Counted from the stretch's first letter, positions 51,979 to 61,456 are shown. The stretch: 64,000 bases of DNA from Burkholderia sp. BCC0322 (GCF_902833045.1 NZ_CADFDU010000002.1:558001-622000); one strand, 5' to 3'. A program made the numbers and translations. The notes: a model not told the origin generated them from the letters alone.

Positions 51979-54930
51979 TCACTTGCCTGCCGTCACGCTG
52001 GCGGTCGCGGCTGCGCGGCGTTCGAGCAGGTCGAGTTGCTCGGCGTTGAAGCGTGCATACGCTTGCTGCCAGTCGGACGGCTGCGCGACGGGCAGCACCT
52101 GCACGGCCGTCACCTTGTACTCGGGGCAGTTCGTCGCCCAGTCCGAGCTGTCCGTCGTGATCACGTTCGCGCCCGATTCGGGGAAGTGGAACGTCGTGTA
52201 CACGACACCCGGCTGCATGCGTTCGGTCACGAGCGCGCGCAGCACCGTCTGCCCCGCCCGCGATTCGATGCCCACCCAGTCGCCGCTGCGGATGCCGCGA
52301 TCCTGGGCGTCGTGCGGATGAATCTCGAGGCGATCCTCTTCGTGCCACTGCACGTTCTCGGTGCGGCGGGTCTGCGCGCCGACGTTGTACTGTGACAGAA
52401 TGCGGCCCGTCGTCAGGATCAGCGGGTAGCGTTGCGTGACCTTCTCCGGCGACGCAATGAACTGCGTGATCACGAACTTGCCCTTGCCGCGCACGAATGC
52501 GTCGATATGCATCGTCGGCGTGCCTTCCGGCGCGTGCTCGTTGCATGGCCACTGAATACTGCCGAGCGTGTCGAGCTTCGCATACGACACACCCGAGAAG
52601 GTCGGCGTGAGCCGTGCGATCTCGTCCATGATTTCCGACGGATGCGCATAGTCCATTTCGTAGCCGAGCGCGCGCGACAGCATCAGCGTGACTTCCCAGT
52701 CCGCGTAGCCCGCGAGCGGCGGCATCACCTTGCGCACGCGCGAGATGCGGCGCTCCGCGTTCGTGAACGTGCCGTCCTTTTCGAGGAACGACGAGCCGGG
52801 CAGCAGCACGTGCGCGTATTTCGCGGTCTCGTTCAGGAAGATGTCCTGCACGACGATGCATTCCATTGCCGACAGCGCGGCCGCGACGTGCTGCGTATTC
52901 GGGTCCGACTGGACGATGTCCTCGCCCTGGCAGTAAAGCCCCTTGAAGCTGCCGTCGAGCGCCGCATCGAACATGTTCGGGATGCGCAGCCCCGGTTCCG
53001 GTTGCAGCTTCGCCGACCACGCTGCTTCGAACTGCGTGCGCACGACCTCGTCGCCGATGTGCCGGTAGCCGGGCAGCTCGTGCGGGAACGAGCCCATGTC
53101 GCACGAGCCCTGCACGTTGTTCTGGCCGCGCAGCGGATTGACGCCGACGCCTTCGCGGCCGATGTTGCCGGTCGCCATCGCGAGGTTGGCAATGCCCATC
53201 ACCGTCGTCGAGCCCTGTGCGTGCTCGGTCACGCCCAGCCCGTAGTAGATCGCGGCATTACCGCCCGTCGCATAGAGGCGCGCGGCTTCGCGTACCAACT
53301 CGGCGGGCACGCCCGTCACGTCGGCGGTCGCCTCGGGCGAGTTGTCGGCACGCGAGACGAAGTCGCGCCATTGCTCGAATGCGCGTGTCTCGCAGCGCTC
53401 GGCGACGAACGCGTCGGCGACGAGCCCTTCGGTGACGATCACGTGCGCGAGCGCATTGACGATCGCGACGTTGGTGCCGGGGCGCAGCTGCAGGTGGTAG
53501 GCGGCCTTCACATGCGGGCCGTCGACGACGTCGATGCGGCGCGGGTCGATCACGATCAGCTTTGCGCCTTCACGCACGCGCCGCTTCAGCCGCGAGCCGA
53601 ACACCGGGTGGCCGTCGGTCGGGTTCGCGCCCATCACGACGATCACGTCGGCCTGGCCGACCGATGCGAACGTCTGCGTGCCGGCCGACTCCCCGAGCGT
53701 CGTCTTGAGGCCATAGCCCGTCGGCGAATGGCACACGCGTGCGCAGGTGTCGACGTTGTTGTTGCCGAACGCGGCGCGCACCAGCTTTTGCACGAGGTAG
53801 GTTTCCTCGTTCGTGCAGCGCGACGACGTGATGCCACCGATCGAGTCGCGGCCGTACTTCTGCTGCAGCTTGCGGAATTGCGTCGCCGCGTAGGTGAGGG
53901 CTTCGTCCCAGCTGACTTCGCGCCACGGGTCGGTGATCTTCTCGCGGATCATCGGCTTCGTGATGCGGTCCTTGTGCGTGGCATAGCCCCACGCGAAGCG
54001 TCCCTTCACACACGCGTGGCCCTCGTTCGCGAGGCCGTTCTTGTGTGGCGTCATGCGCACGACCTGCGTGCCCTTCATCTCGGCCTTGAACGAGCAGCCG
54101 ACGCCGCAGTATGCGCAGGTCGTGACGACCGAGTGTTCGGCCTGCCCGAGCTGCACGACGGATTTTTCCTGCAGCGTGGCGGTCGGGCAGGCGGCGACGC
54201 ACGCACCGCACGACACGCATTCCGACGCCATGAACGATTCGCTTTCGCTCGCGGCGACGCGCGATTCGAAGCCGCGTGCGGCGATCGTCAGCGCGAACGT
54301 GCCCTGCGTTTCCTCGCAGGCGCGTACACAGCGGTTGCAGACGATGCACTTCGACGGGTCGTACGTGAAGTACGGATTCGATTCGTCCTTTTTGTCGCGC
54401 AGGTGATTCGCGCCGTCGAAGCCGTAACGCACTTCGCGCAGCCCGACGACACCTGCCATGTCCTGTAGCTCGCAGTCACCGTTGGCGGGGCAGGTGAGGC
54501 AGTCAAGCGGATGGTCGGAGATGTACAGCTCCATCACGTTGCGACGCAGCGACTGGAGCCGGTCCGACTGCGTGCGCACCTTCATGCCCGCTTCGGCAGG
54601 TGTCGTGCACGACGCCGGATAACCGCGCCGGCCTTCGATCTCGACGAGGCACAGCCGGCACGAGCCGAACGGTTCGAGCGAATCGGTCGCGCAGAGCTTC
54701 GGGACGTTGACGCCGGCTTCGATCGCCGCACGCATCACCGACGTGCCGGCCGGCACCGTGACCGGCTGGCCGTCGATTTCGAGCGTGACGTCGGTATCGG
54801 CATGCCGCTGGGGCGTGCCGTAGTCGGTATCGTCGAACGGGTCGCGGGCGCGCGCCTGTGCGGCGCTCTTGCACGCGCATTGGCCTGAGCCGCAGCCGCC
54901 TTGGCGGACGTTGTTCGTGTCGAGGGACAT
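51979..54930 (-). CDS. fdsA: NAD-dependent formate dehydrogenase, catalytic alpha subunit
   Basis: 983-residue molybdenum (bis-MGD) protein oxidising formate to CO2. N-terminal ferredoxin domain (CRLCLVEIEGRRGYPASC), histidine-containing cluster motif and LDCLTCPANGDCELQ, two 4Fe-4S sets (CIVCNRCVRACEETQG; CVSCGACVAACPT), then the catalytic domain with a further CAYCGVGC cluster and the Mo-ligand Cys in NVDTCARVCHSPTG. A short Cys-rich leader (QGGCGSGQCACK) precedes the ferredoxin domain and is unusual. GGAG before the ATG at 54930. Operon fdsGBAD. Confidence 0.96.
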   Translation of the reverse strand: MSLDTNNVRQGGCGSGQCACKSAAQARARDPFDDTDYGTPQRHADTDVTLEIDGQPVTVPAGTSVMRAAIEAGVNVPKLCATDSLEPFGSCRLCLVEIEGRRGYPASCTTPAEAGMKVRTQSDRLQSLRRNVMELYISDHPLDCLTCPANGDCELQDMAGVVGLREVRYGFDGANHLRDKKDESNPYFTYDPSKCIVCNRCVRACEETQGTFALTIAARGFESRVAASESESFMASECVSCGACVAACPTATLQEKSVVQLGQAEHSVVTTCAYCGVGCSFKAEMKGTQVVRMTPHKNGLANEGHACVKGRFAWGYATHKDRITKPMIREKITDPWREVSWDEALTYAATQFRKLQQKYGRDSIGGITSSRCTNEETYLVQKLVRAAFGNNNVDTCARVCHSPTGYGLKTTLGESAGTQTFASVGQADVIVVMGANPTDGHPVFGSRLKRRVREGAKLIVIDPRRIDVVDGPHVKAAYHLQLRPGTNVAIVNALAHVIVTEGLVADAFVAERCETRAFEQWRDFVSRADNSPEATADVTGVPAELVREAARLYATGGNAAIYYGLGVTEHAQGSTTVMGIANLAMATGNIGREGVGVNPLRGQNNVQGSCDMGSFPHELPGYRHIGDEVVRTQFEAAWSAKLQPEPGLRIPNMFDAALDGSFKGLYCQGEDIVQSDPNTQHVAAALSAMECIVVQDIFLNETAKYAHVLLPGSSFLEKDGTFTNAERRISRVRKVMPPLAGYADWEVTLMLSRALGYEMDYAHPSEIMDEIARLTPTFSGVSYAKLDTLGSIQWPCNEHAPEGTPTMHIDAFVRGKGKFVITQFIASPEKVTQRYPLILTTGRILSQYNVGAQTRRTENVQWHEEDRLEIHPHDAQDRGIRSGDWVGIESRAGQTVLRALVTERMQPGVVYTTFHFPESGANVITTDSSDWATNCPEYKVTAVQVLPVAQPSDWQQAYARFNAEQLDLLERRAAATASVTAGK

Positions 54931-54947
54931 GCAGGGCTCCTTCTGGG

Positions 54948-56525
54948 TCAGGCCGCAGCCTTGACCGGACCCGGCGCGGCATTTTTGCCGGCAGCGAGCC
55001 CGAAATCTTCGGGGAAATGGTCGAGCGCGGACAGCACCGGGTAAGGTGTCATGCCGCCCATTGCGCACAGCGAACCGGCCAGCATCGTGTCGCACAGGTC
55101 GCGCAGCAGCGTGACCTGCCGCTCCGACGTGTCGCCGTGGCGGATGCGCGCGATCGTCTCGACGCCGCGCGTCGAACCGATTCGGCACGGCGTGCACTTG
55201 CCGCACGATTCGATCGCGCAGAACTTCATCGCGTATTCGGCCAGCTCGGCGAGGTTCGATGTGTCGTCGTGGAGCACGATGCCGCCGTGGCCGACCACCG
55301 CGCCGATCGCCGCATACGCTTCATAGTCGAGCGGCACGTCCCACTGGCGGTCGGGCAGGTAGGTGCCGAGCGGGCCGCCGACCTGCGCGGCACGTGCGGG
55401 CCGGCCGCTGGCCGTGCCGCCGCCGAAGTCGAACAGCAGCTCGCGCAGCGTGACGCCGAACGCGAGCTCGACGAGGCCGCCGTAGCGGATGTTGCCTGCG
55501 AGCTGGAACGGCAGCGTGCCGCGCGAGCGGCCCATCCCGTAGTCCCGATAGAACGCCGCGCCGCGCGCGAAGATCACGGGCGCCGTTGCGAGCGTGATCA
55601 CGTTGTTGATGACGGTCGGCTGGCCGTACAGGCCGGCGAGCGCGGGCAGCGGCGGTTTCGCACGCACGACGCCGCGCTTGCCTTCGAGCGATTCGAGCAG
55701 CGCCGTTTCCTCGCCGCATACGTACGAGCCCGCGCCTTTCGCGACGTGCAGCTCGAACGCATGCGCGGAGCCGAGCACGTGCTCGCCGAGCCAGCCGGCT
55801 TCGCGTGCGCGGACGATCGCGGCTTCGAGCGTGGCGATCGCGTGCGGATATTCGCTGCGCACGTAGATGTAGCCGACCGTCGCGCCGGTCGCGATACCCG
55901 CGATGATCATTCCTTCGATCAGGCAATACGGATCGCATTCCATGATCAGGCGGTCGGAGAAGGTGCCCGAATCGCCTTCGTCTGCATTGCAGACGATGTA
56001 TTTCTGCGTGGCGCTTGCTTGCCGGACCGTGCGCCACTTGATACCGGCCGGGAACGCCGCACCACCGCGGCCGCGCAGCCCTGATTCGATCAGTGTTTCG
56101 CACGCTGCGTCGCCGTCGAGCGCGAGCGCGTTTTTCAGGCCGGCGAGGCCTTCGTATTGCAGGTAGTCGTCGATCGACAGCGGGTCGGTCAGGCCGATGC
56201 GTGCGAACGTGAGGCGTTGCTGGCGCGCGAGATAGGGCAGTGCGTCGACGAGCCCGACGCCGCTCGGATGCGTGCCGCCTTCGAGCCAGTTTGCGTCGAA
56301 CAGGCCCGGCACGTCGGCGGCCGACAGGTTTGCATAGCCGACGCGGCCGGCGGCCGTGCCGACCTCGACGAGCGGCTCGAGCCACAGCAGCCCGCGCGAA
56401 CCGTTGCGGACCAGTTCGACGGCGACGCCGCGGCGTTCGGCTTCCGTTGCAATGGCGGCGGCGAGCGCGTCGGCGCCGAGTGCCAGCGCGGACGAATCGC
56501 GCGGGACATAGATGCGGGTCGTCAT
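54948..56525 (-). CDS. fdsB: NAD-dependent formate dehydrogenase, beta subunit (NAD/FMN-binding)
   Basis: 525-residue NuoF-like flavoprotein that passes electrons from FdsA to NAD+. The N-terminal ~110 residues resemble the thioredoxin-like NuoE/F linker; the core has GLRGRGGAAFPAGIKW (FMN/NAD site), YIVCNADEGDSGTFSDR, GSYVCGEETALLESLEG, and the 4Fe-4S binding ESCGKCTPCRIGSTRG. ATG at 56525 overlaps the fdsG stop (ATGA); fdsA begins 17 bases after its stop. Confidence 0.96.
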   Translation of the reverse strand: MTTRIYVPRDSSALALGADALAAAIATEAERRGVAVELVRNGSRGLLWLEPLVEVGTAAGRVGYANLSAADVPGLFDANWLEGGTHPSGVGLVDALPYLARQQRLTFARIGLTDPLSIDDYLQYEGLAGLKNALALDGDAACETLIESGLRGRGGAAFPAGIKWRTVRQASATQKYIVCNADEGDSGTFSDRLIMECDPYCLIEGMIIAGIATGATVGYIYVRSEYPHAIATLEAAIVRAREAGWLGEHVLGSAHAFELHVAKGAGSYVCGEETALLESLEGKRGVVRAKPPLPALAGLYGQPTVINNVITLATAPVIFARGAAFYRDYGMGRSRGTLPFQLAGNIRYGGLVELAFGVTLRELLFDFGGGTASGRPARAAQVGGPLGTYLPDRQWDVPLDYEAYAAIGAVVGHGGIVLHDDTSNLAELAEYAMKFCAIESCGKCTPCRIGSTRGVETIARIRHGDTSERQVTLLRDLCDTMLAGSLCAMGGMTPYPVLSALDHFPEDFGLAAGKNAAPGPVKAAA

Positions 56526-57022
56526 GCGGCCTCCGGGGTGTGGGCGACCGCGTCGGCAAGCAGCGCGTCGAATTTCTCCGGCGTGACCTTGGCATGCAGC
56601 ACGCCGTTGACCGTCAGCGACGGCGACTGCGCACACAGTCCGAGGCAATAGACCGATTCGAGCGCGACGTCGCCAGGGGCATGCGCATCGGCGGCATGGC
56701 CGTGCGCTGCGTCGAACCGGCAACCCGTGCGGGCTTCCGCATGCGCGGCCAGCGCTTCGCAGCCCATGCTGCGGCACGCTTCGGCGCGGCACATCTGGAT
56801 CGTCACCCGCGCGGGCGGCGCGGTGCGGAAGTGATGGTAGTAAGTCAGGACGCCGTGCACTTCGGCACGCGACAGGTTGAGTGCGCGGGCGAGCGGCGCG
56901 ACGCAGCCTGGCGGCACGTAACCCGCGTCGTCCTGGATCGCGTGCAGGATCGCCACGAGTGACCGGCCGGCGCGTGCATGGCGCTCGACGAGCGCGTCGG
57001 GCGCTTGGGAATTCGGGGACAT
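56522..57022 (-). CDS. fdsG: NAD-dependent formate dehydrogenase, gamma subunit
   Basis: 166-residue NuoE-like thioredoxin-fold protein carrying a 2Fe-2S cluster: MCRAEACRSMGCEAL and the second pair in SVYCLGLCAQSPSLTVNG. Starts the operon; TTTGGAGGAGCACAACTG supplies a strong ribosome site before the ATG at 57022. Together with FdsB it forms the diaphorase module. Confidence 0.95.
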   Translation of the reverse strand: MSPNSQAPDALVERHARAGRSLVAILHAIQDDAGYVPPGCVAPLARALNLSRAEVHGVLTYYHHFRTAPPARVTIQMCRAEACRSMGCEALAAHAEARTGCRFDAAHGHAADAHAPGDVALESVYCLGLCAQSPSLTVNGVLHAKVTPEKFDALLADAVAHTPEAA

Positions 57023-57153
57023 CAGTTGTGCTCCTCCAAAGTCTCATATGCGCTCGAGATTCATATAGTGCGCATCGCGACTTCGTTCTGATTGATTTTA
57101 ACCAACGATAAGCGGAAGATTTGGCGGTCGCAATAGGAAATCGGAGTGCATAA
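57023..57153. promoter_or_regulatory. Divergent fds promoter region
   Basis: 131 bases between fdsG and its regulator. Contains a direct repeat TCATAT at 57044-57049 and 57061-57066, each followed within 10 bases by GCGC, 17 bases apart, close to the probable fdsG promoter. Likely binding sites for the divergently encoded regulator. Confidence 0.4.
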
Positions 57154-58260
57154 TTGATTCGAATCGAATGCGACGCGTATCTGACCGTACGCGACACGGA
57201 AGGCCGTGCGGCCAGCCTGTCGGATGTCGCGCCGTTGCTCGAACTCGTGGCCGACACGGGCAGCATTGCGCAGGCCGCGCAAGCGAAAGGGCTGTCCTAC
57301 CGGCACGCGTGGGGCATGCTGCGCGCGCTGGAAGCGTGCATCGGCGGGGAACTGATCGAAACCGCGCGCGGCAAGGGCTCGACGCTGTCGGCGCTCGGGC
57401 AGGCGGTGGTCGATGCGCAGCGCCTCGCGCGCAGCCGGCTCGACGGGAACCTGCGCACGCTGGCGGCCGAAGTGGCGAGCGACCTGAACCGGCGGCTCGC
57501 GCAGCGCGACGGCGCCGTGCGCATCCACGCGTCGCACGGCTACGCGGTCGCGACGCTCGTATCCGCGCTCGTCGATGCGCAGGCGGCCGTCGACATCAAG
57601 TATCGCGAGAGCGTCGAGGCCGTGCAGGCGCTTGCCCGCGGCGAGTGCGACCTGGCCGGCTTCCATCTGCCGCGCGGCGTGTTTCGCGCGCAGTGCGCAC
57701 AGATCTACCGGCCGTGGCTCGACGATACGCGCCATGTGCTGATCCACCTGACACGGCGCCAGCAGGGGCTGTTCGTTGCGCGCGGCAACCCGAAGCAGGT
57801 GCGCGGGCTCGCGGATCTCGCGCGTAGTGACATCCGCTTCGTCAACCGCCAGCCGGGGTCGGGCACGCGCATGCTGCTGGATCTTGCGCTGCGCGCGATC
57901 GGCATCGATCCCGAGCGCATCGACGGCTACGCGTCGGCCGAGCTCACGCATTCAGCGATCGCGGCGTTCGTCGCGAGCGGGATGGCCGATCTCGGCTTCG
58001 GCGTCGAACCGGCCGCTCACCACTTCGGGCTCGATTTCATCCCGGTCGTCGACGAAGATTATTACTTCGCATGCGAACGCGCGCGGCTCGATGCACGGCC
58101 GCTTGCCGGCGTACTGGCGCTGATGCGTGATGCACGCTTCGTCGAGCGCGTCGCGCATCTCGACGGCTACGATCCGGCCGCGTGCGGCACGCTGACGAGC
58201 ATTGCGACGGGGCTGGCCGGCGGCGACGGCGCGAGCACGCCGGCGGGCAATTCCCGGTAA
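57154..58260 (+). CDS. ModE/LysR-type regulator with periplasmic-binding-like domain, divergent from fds
   Basis: 368 residues. N-terminal winged HTH of ModE type (about 15-100: LLELVADTGSIAQAAQAKGLSYRHAWGMLRALE, ending LSALGQAVVDAQ). The C-terminal part is a PBP-like domain (about 110-350: IHASHGYAVATLVSAL, NRQPGSGTRMLLD, AAFVASGMADLGFGVEPAAHHFGLDFIPV), as in molybdate/oxyanion-sensing regulators. TTG start with GGAG 8 bases upstream. Position suggests it controls fdsGBAD, possibly responding to molybdate or formate; the ligand is inference. Confidence 0.85.
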   Translation: MIRIECDAYLTVRDTEGRAASLSDVAPLLELVADTGSIAQAAQAKGLSYRHAWGMLRALEACIGGELIETARGKGSTLSALGQAVVDAQRLARSRLDGNLRTLAAEVASDLNRRLAQRDGAVRIHASHGYAVATLVSALVDAQAAVDIKYRESVEAVQALARGECDLAGFHLPRGVFRAQCAQIYRPWLDDTRHVLIHLTRRQQGLFVARGNPKQVRGLADLARSDIRFVNRQPGSGTRMLLDLALRAIGIDPERIDGYASAELTHSAIAAFVASGMADLGFGVEPAAHHFGLDFIPVVDEDYYFACERARLDARPLAGVLALMRDARFVERVAHLDGYDPAACGTLTSIATGLAGGDGASTPAGNSR

Positions 58261-58361
58261 CGCGGGCGCGATCGCACCGCGATGCAGTAGCGAGGGATTT
58301 GCGCTACGCTTGCCGCTTGATCAACGTTCCAACAAGCACGCCGTTCAAGCGTCATCCCGTC

Positions 58362-58631
58362 ATGAAATTTTCCGTTCCCCTCGCCGCGGCAGCGTTGACC
58401 GCGGGGCTGCTGGTCGCTGTTTCGCCGTTTGCGCTCGCGCAGAATTCTCCCGGTGTGCCTGGCGGTATCCTGAGCGAACAGTTTCGCCTGAACGAGCATC
58501 CGCAGATGCCGTTCGCGGCGTCAACACCGTCGCAGAAATACCAGAGCGGCAAGAAGTCGGCCTTGCGCCGCAAGGGCGACTTGGGCGATCCGAACGGCTG
58601 CAACCTGAAGTGTCCGATGGATACTCAGTAA
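58362..58631 (+). CDS. Small exported protein of unknown function (89 aa)
   Basis: Signal peptide MKFSVPLAAAALTAGLLVAVSPFALA, mature part about 63 residues, Gln/Ser/Lys-rich, with two cysteines in the terminal CNLKCPMDTQ (CxxxC), suggesting metal or thiol chemistry. No recognised family. The start at 58362 gives a clean signal peptide; the ribosome site is poor. Followed 135 bases later by a strong terminator. Confidence 0.6.
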   Translation: MKFSVPLAAAALTAGLLVAVSPFALAQNSPGVPGGILSEQFRLNEHPQMPFAASTPSQKYQSGKKSALRRKGDLGDPNGCNLKCPMDTQ

Positions 58632-58765
58632 CGCGGCTGGCGGGCGCGTCCGCACGATAGTCGTGCCGCACCAGTTCGACTGGCGTGCATTGCGCCTGTC
58701 TTGCCCGTACATCGGCCTGGCTCACCGGCTACTGCTGGAATCCCGTGCGATCCCGATTCTGTCCG

Positions 58766-58805
58766 AGCCCCGCGAAGCGTTGCCGCTTCGCGGGGCTTTT
58801 GCTTT
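58766..58805 (+). terminator. Strong intrinsic terminator
   Basis: AGCCCCGCGAAGCG-TTGC-CGCTTCGCGGGGCT, a perfect 14-bp stem, then TTTTGCTTTT. It ends the transcript of the small exported protein at 58362. Confidence 0.92.
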
Positions 58806-58872
58806 TCGTCGAATCTTCATGCGATTCGACGCCGGGCGATGCCCGCACGCGCACATCGCCGACCTGACAGGT

Positions 58873-58895
58873 GATTTAGGGTTAACCCGTAAATC
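58873..58895. repeat. Long inverted repeat upstream of DUF4148
   Basis: GATTTA and TAAATC flank the perfect palindrome GGGTTAACCC (58879-58888), giving a nearly continuous dyad of about 23 bases, 120 bases before the DUF4148 start. A second small hairpin, GGAAG-GATGT-CTTCC, follows at 58897-58911. Candidate regulator site or leader structure. Confidence 0.5.
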
Positions 58896-59015
58896 AGGAA
58901 GGATGTCTTCCAGAAACCTGCCTTATTCTTAAGCATCTGCCTACATAAACTTCGGGTTGTCAGCGATGAACAAGGTGTTCACCGCGAACACAGACAAATC
59001 TGGAGGTAGGTCATC

Positions 59016-59369
59016 ATGAAGTCGCTCGTCCAAGCTGTTGTCGTTGCTGCCGCTCTCGTTGCCCCGGTCGTGTCGTTTGCTCAGTCGGGCTCGACGATCA
59101 CCCGTGCGCAGGTTCGTGCCGAACTGGTCCAACTGCAGCAGGCAGGTTACAACTCCGCTCGCGGTGAAGATCCGCATTATCCGGAAGCGATCCAGGCTGC
59201 AACGGCGCGTGTTGCAGAGCAACAGCGCAGCGCGCTGGCGCAAGCGCAAGGCGCCGACGCCAGCGGGTACGGTGCACAGGCGCAGGGCGTATCGGCATCG
59301 GGTTCGCGTGCAATCGGCGTGCGTCCGGCCACCGCTGAGGAAATGAAGTCGCTGTATCGCGGCAGCTAA
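59016..59369 (+). CDS. DUF4148 exported protein
   Basis: 117 residues: signal peptide MKSLVQAVVVAAALVAPVVSFA, then the DUF4148 core (TITRAQVRAELVQLQQAGYNSARGEDPHYPEAIQAATARVAEQ) and a Gln/Ser/Ala-rich tail. Family common and multicopy in Burkholderiales; function unknown. CTGGAGGTAGGTCATC before the ATG gives an ideal ribosome site. Confidence 0.85.
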   Translation: MKSLVQAVVVAAALVAPVVSFAQSGSTITRAQVRAELVQLQQAGYNSARGEDPHYPEAIQAATARVAEQQRSALAQAQGADASGYGAQAQGVSASGSRAIGVRPATAEEMKSLYRGS

Positions 59370-59589
59370 ATCGCGTATCGCCCGGTGTGCGTGAATGGCG
59401 GGTGCGACGAAGCGTCGCGCCCGGCACTGCAGCGCCCGGGCTTGTCGCTGCCTGGCGCGATCGACGATTGCGCGGGCGCGGCAGGACATCCGTCACCTCC
59501 TGTCGCCGGAAGCCCGGCGGCATTCCGCCCGACCCATCCGTGGCTGGGCGCTTTTTCGGAAGGAGGGGGCGCATGCGTTTCGCCGGCCA

Positions 59590-59623
59590 CAAAAAACCCC
59601 GCAGACTTGCGTCATGCGGGGTT
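59590..59623 (-). terminator. Terminator of tmRNA
   Basis: On the minus strand, AACCCCGCA / TGCGGGGTT around an 11-base loop, followed by TTTTTTGTG, 21 bases past the tmRNA 3' end. Confidence 0.85.
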
Positions 59624-59643
59624 CGTGCGGCGAGCGCGGAATT

Positions 59644-60013
59644 TGGTGGAGGCGGCGGGAATCGAACCCGCGTCCAGAAGCGCTCCACGACTAGTTCTAC
59701 ATGTTTAGTTCAGTCATTTGATTTAACCGCAGCGACGCGGACGAACACGCTGCACTACGGCGATTCGCTAGGTTTTCGACCCTGGCGTCGCGACGCCGAC
59801 AGGGCTTAACTGACGTAAATGACCTCTGGCGGTATTGCTACCGGTCTTGCGACACTAGCCCGTCAGTGAACTAGGCAGAGGACGGCGGCCCTTAGGCTGC
59901 CAGTGCGAACGTATCGTCGTTTGCAGTTACGATTTTCCCATTGATTAACGAGGTGACGGGTCCTCGACATGCCCTAGCCGCTTCACAACCCCTGTCGAAA
60001 CCAGGTCGCCCCC
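59644..60013 (-). ncRNA. ssrA: tmRNA (transfer-messenger RNA, SsrA)
   Basis: 370-base RNA that rescues stalled ribosomes by tagging nascent chains for proteolysis. 5' GGGGGCG pairs with 3' CGCCTCC over 7 bp, with encoded CCA (59644-59646); T-loop TTCGATTCC. The tag reading frame is at 59892-59924 and encodes ANDDTFALAA then stop; the resume codon GCA is intact and the tag ends in the typical ALAA. Own terminator at 59590-59623. Confidence 0.97.
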
Positions 60014-60030
60014 GCGGATAAGATCGATCA

Positions 60031-60747
60031 TTATAGCCCAACATCGCGCAGCAGTTCGCGTAGTTGCTGCGTTGTGTCGACGAGATGCTGCGCTTGCCAG
60101 TCGGCCGGCGCGGCGCCGTCGCCGCAATAGCCGTACGCAGCCGCGACCGTCGCCATGCCGGCGGCGCTGCCGGCTTGAATGTCGCGCAGATCGTCGCCGA
60201 CGTAGACGATGCGCGCAGGCGCGAGTGTCAACTGGTCGGCCGCATGCAGCAGCGGGGCCGGGTGCGGCTTCGGATGCGGCGTTGTGTCGCCTCCGACGAC
60301 GCAGGCGGCGCGCGGTGCGAGGCCCAGCAGATCGACGAGCGGCGCCGTGAGCCGCATGGCCTTGTTCGTGACGATGCCCCAGCGCACGCCGCGCGTGTCG
60401 AGTTCGTCGAGCACGTCGCCAATGCCGGGGAACAGCGTCGTATGCACGCACAGATCTGTCGCGTAGTTGGCCAGGAACTCGTCGCGCATCGCTTCATAGC
60501 CGGGTGTGTGCGGATCGATACCGAACGCGCCGCCGAGCAGGCCGCGCGCACCGGCCGAGGCCAGCGGCCGCAGCACCTCGAGCGGTGTTTCGGGCAGGTC
60601 GCGCACGCGTTGCATCTTGTTGACGGCAGCCGCGAGATCGGGGGCCGTGTCGGCGAGGGTGCCGTCCAGATCGAACAGCACGGCATCGCAGTGCAGCAGG
60701 CGCGGTTCGTCGATTGCAGCCCGAGCGGTCGAGAGGGGAGTCGTCAT
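60031..60747 (-). CDS. gph: Phosphoglycolate phosphatase (HAD superfamily)
   Basis: Removes 2-phosphoglycolate, a product of DNA repair and photorespiration-type reactions. HAD motif I VLFDLDGTLADTAPDLAAA with nucleophile Asp, motif II WGIVTNKA, motif III/IV KPHPAPLL and YVGDDLRDIQAG. 238 residues from the ATG at 60747; a GTG at 60771 overlapping ubiG is an alternative. In the ompA-ubiG-gph block. Confidence 0.94.
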   Translation of the reverse strand: MTTPLSTARAAIDEPRLLHCDAVLFDLDGTLADTAPDLAAAVNKMQRVRDLPETPLEVLRPLASAGARGLLGGAFGIDPHTPGYEAMRDEFLANYATDLCVHTTLFPGIGDVLDELDTRGVRWGIVTNKAMRLTAPLVDLLGLAPRAACVVGGDTTPHPKPHPAPLLHAADQLTLAPARIVYVGDDLRDIQAGSAAGMATVAAAYGYCGDGAAPADWQAQHLVDTTQQLRELLRDVGL

Positions 60748-60760
60748 GCCGGTTGGAAGG

Positions 60761-61456
60761 TTACGCGCCACGACGGCACGCGACGAGGTAGTTGATGTCG
60801 GTGTCGTTCGACAGCGCGAAGCGCTTGCCGATCGGGTGATACGTGATGCCCTTGATCTCCACGATGTGCAGATCCGTTGCCCGCACGAAGCCGGCCAGTT
60901 CCGACGGGCGGATGAAGCGCGCGTAGTCGTGCGTGCCCTTCGGCAGCATTTGCGCGATGTACTCCGCGCCGATCACGGCGAACAGGTAAGCCTTCAGGTT
61001 GCGATTCAGCGTCGAGAAGAACACCCAGCCGCCCGGCTTCACGAGCGTCGCACACGCGGCGACGACATCGCCGGGCGACGGCACGTGCTCGAGCATTTCC
61101 ATGCACGTGACGACATCGTAGGTGCCCGGTTCGCGCGCGGCGAGCGCCTCGGCGGCGATCGCCTCGTAATCGACCGAGATGCCGCTTTCGAGGTGCAGGT
61201 CGGCGACGCCGAGTGCTTCGGTCGACAGGTCGATGCCTTTCACCTGTGCGCCGATTCCGGCCATCGATTCGGACAGGATGCCGCCGCCACAGCCGACGTC
61301 GAGCGCGCGCTTGCCGGCGAGGTGCGCATGCGCATCGATCCAGCCGAGCCGGACCGGGTTCAGGTCGTGCAGCGGCTTGAATTCGGCATTCGGATCCCAC
61401 CACCGATGGGCGAGGTCGCTGAATTTCTGGAGTTCGTGCGGATCGGCGTTGGTCAT
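60761..61456 (-). CDS. ubiG: Ubiquinone biosynthesis O-methyltransferase
   Basis: SAM-dependent O-methyltransferase acting twice in ubiquinone synthesis. [19 protein letters not shown] is the SAM loop; [24 protein letters not shown] and [15 protein letters not shown] are UbiG-specific. 231 residues. gph starts 13 bases after its stop; ompA ends upstream with its own terminator, so ubiG-gph may have a separate promoter in the 154-base gap. Confidence 0.95.
   Translation of the reverse strand: MTNADPHELQKFSDLAHRWWDPNAEFKPLHDLNPVRLGWIDAHAHLAGKRALDVGCGGGILSESMAGIGAQVKGIDLSTEALGVADLHLESGISVDYEAIAAEALAAREPGTYDVVTCMEMLEHVPSPGDVVAACATLVKPGGWVFFSTLNRNLKAYLFAVIGAEYIAQMLPKGTHDYARFIRPSELAGFVRATDLHIVEIKGITYHPIGKRFALSNDTDINYLVACRRGA

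Noticed and set aside
52432-54468. A 678-residue plus-strand frame opposite fdsA
   Set aside because: Arg/His/Val-rich mirror of fdsA codons, no motif.
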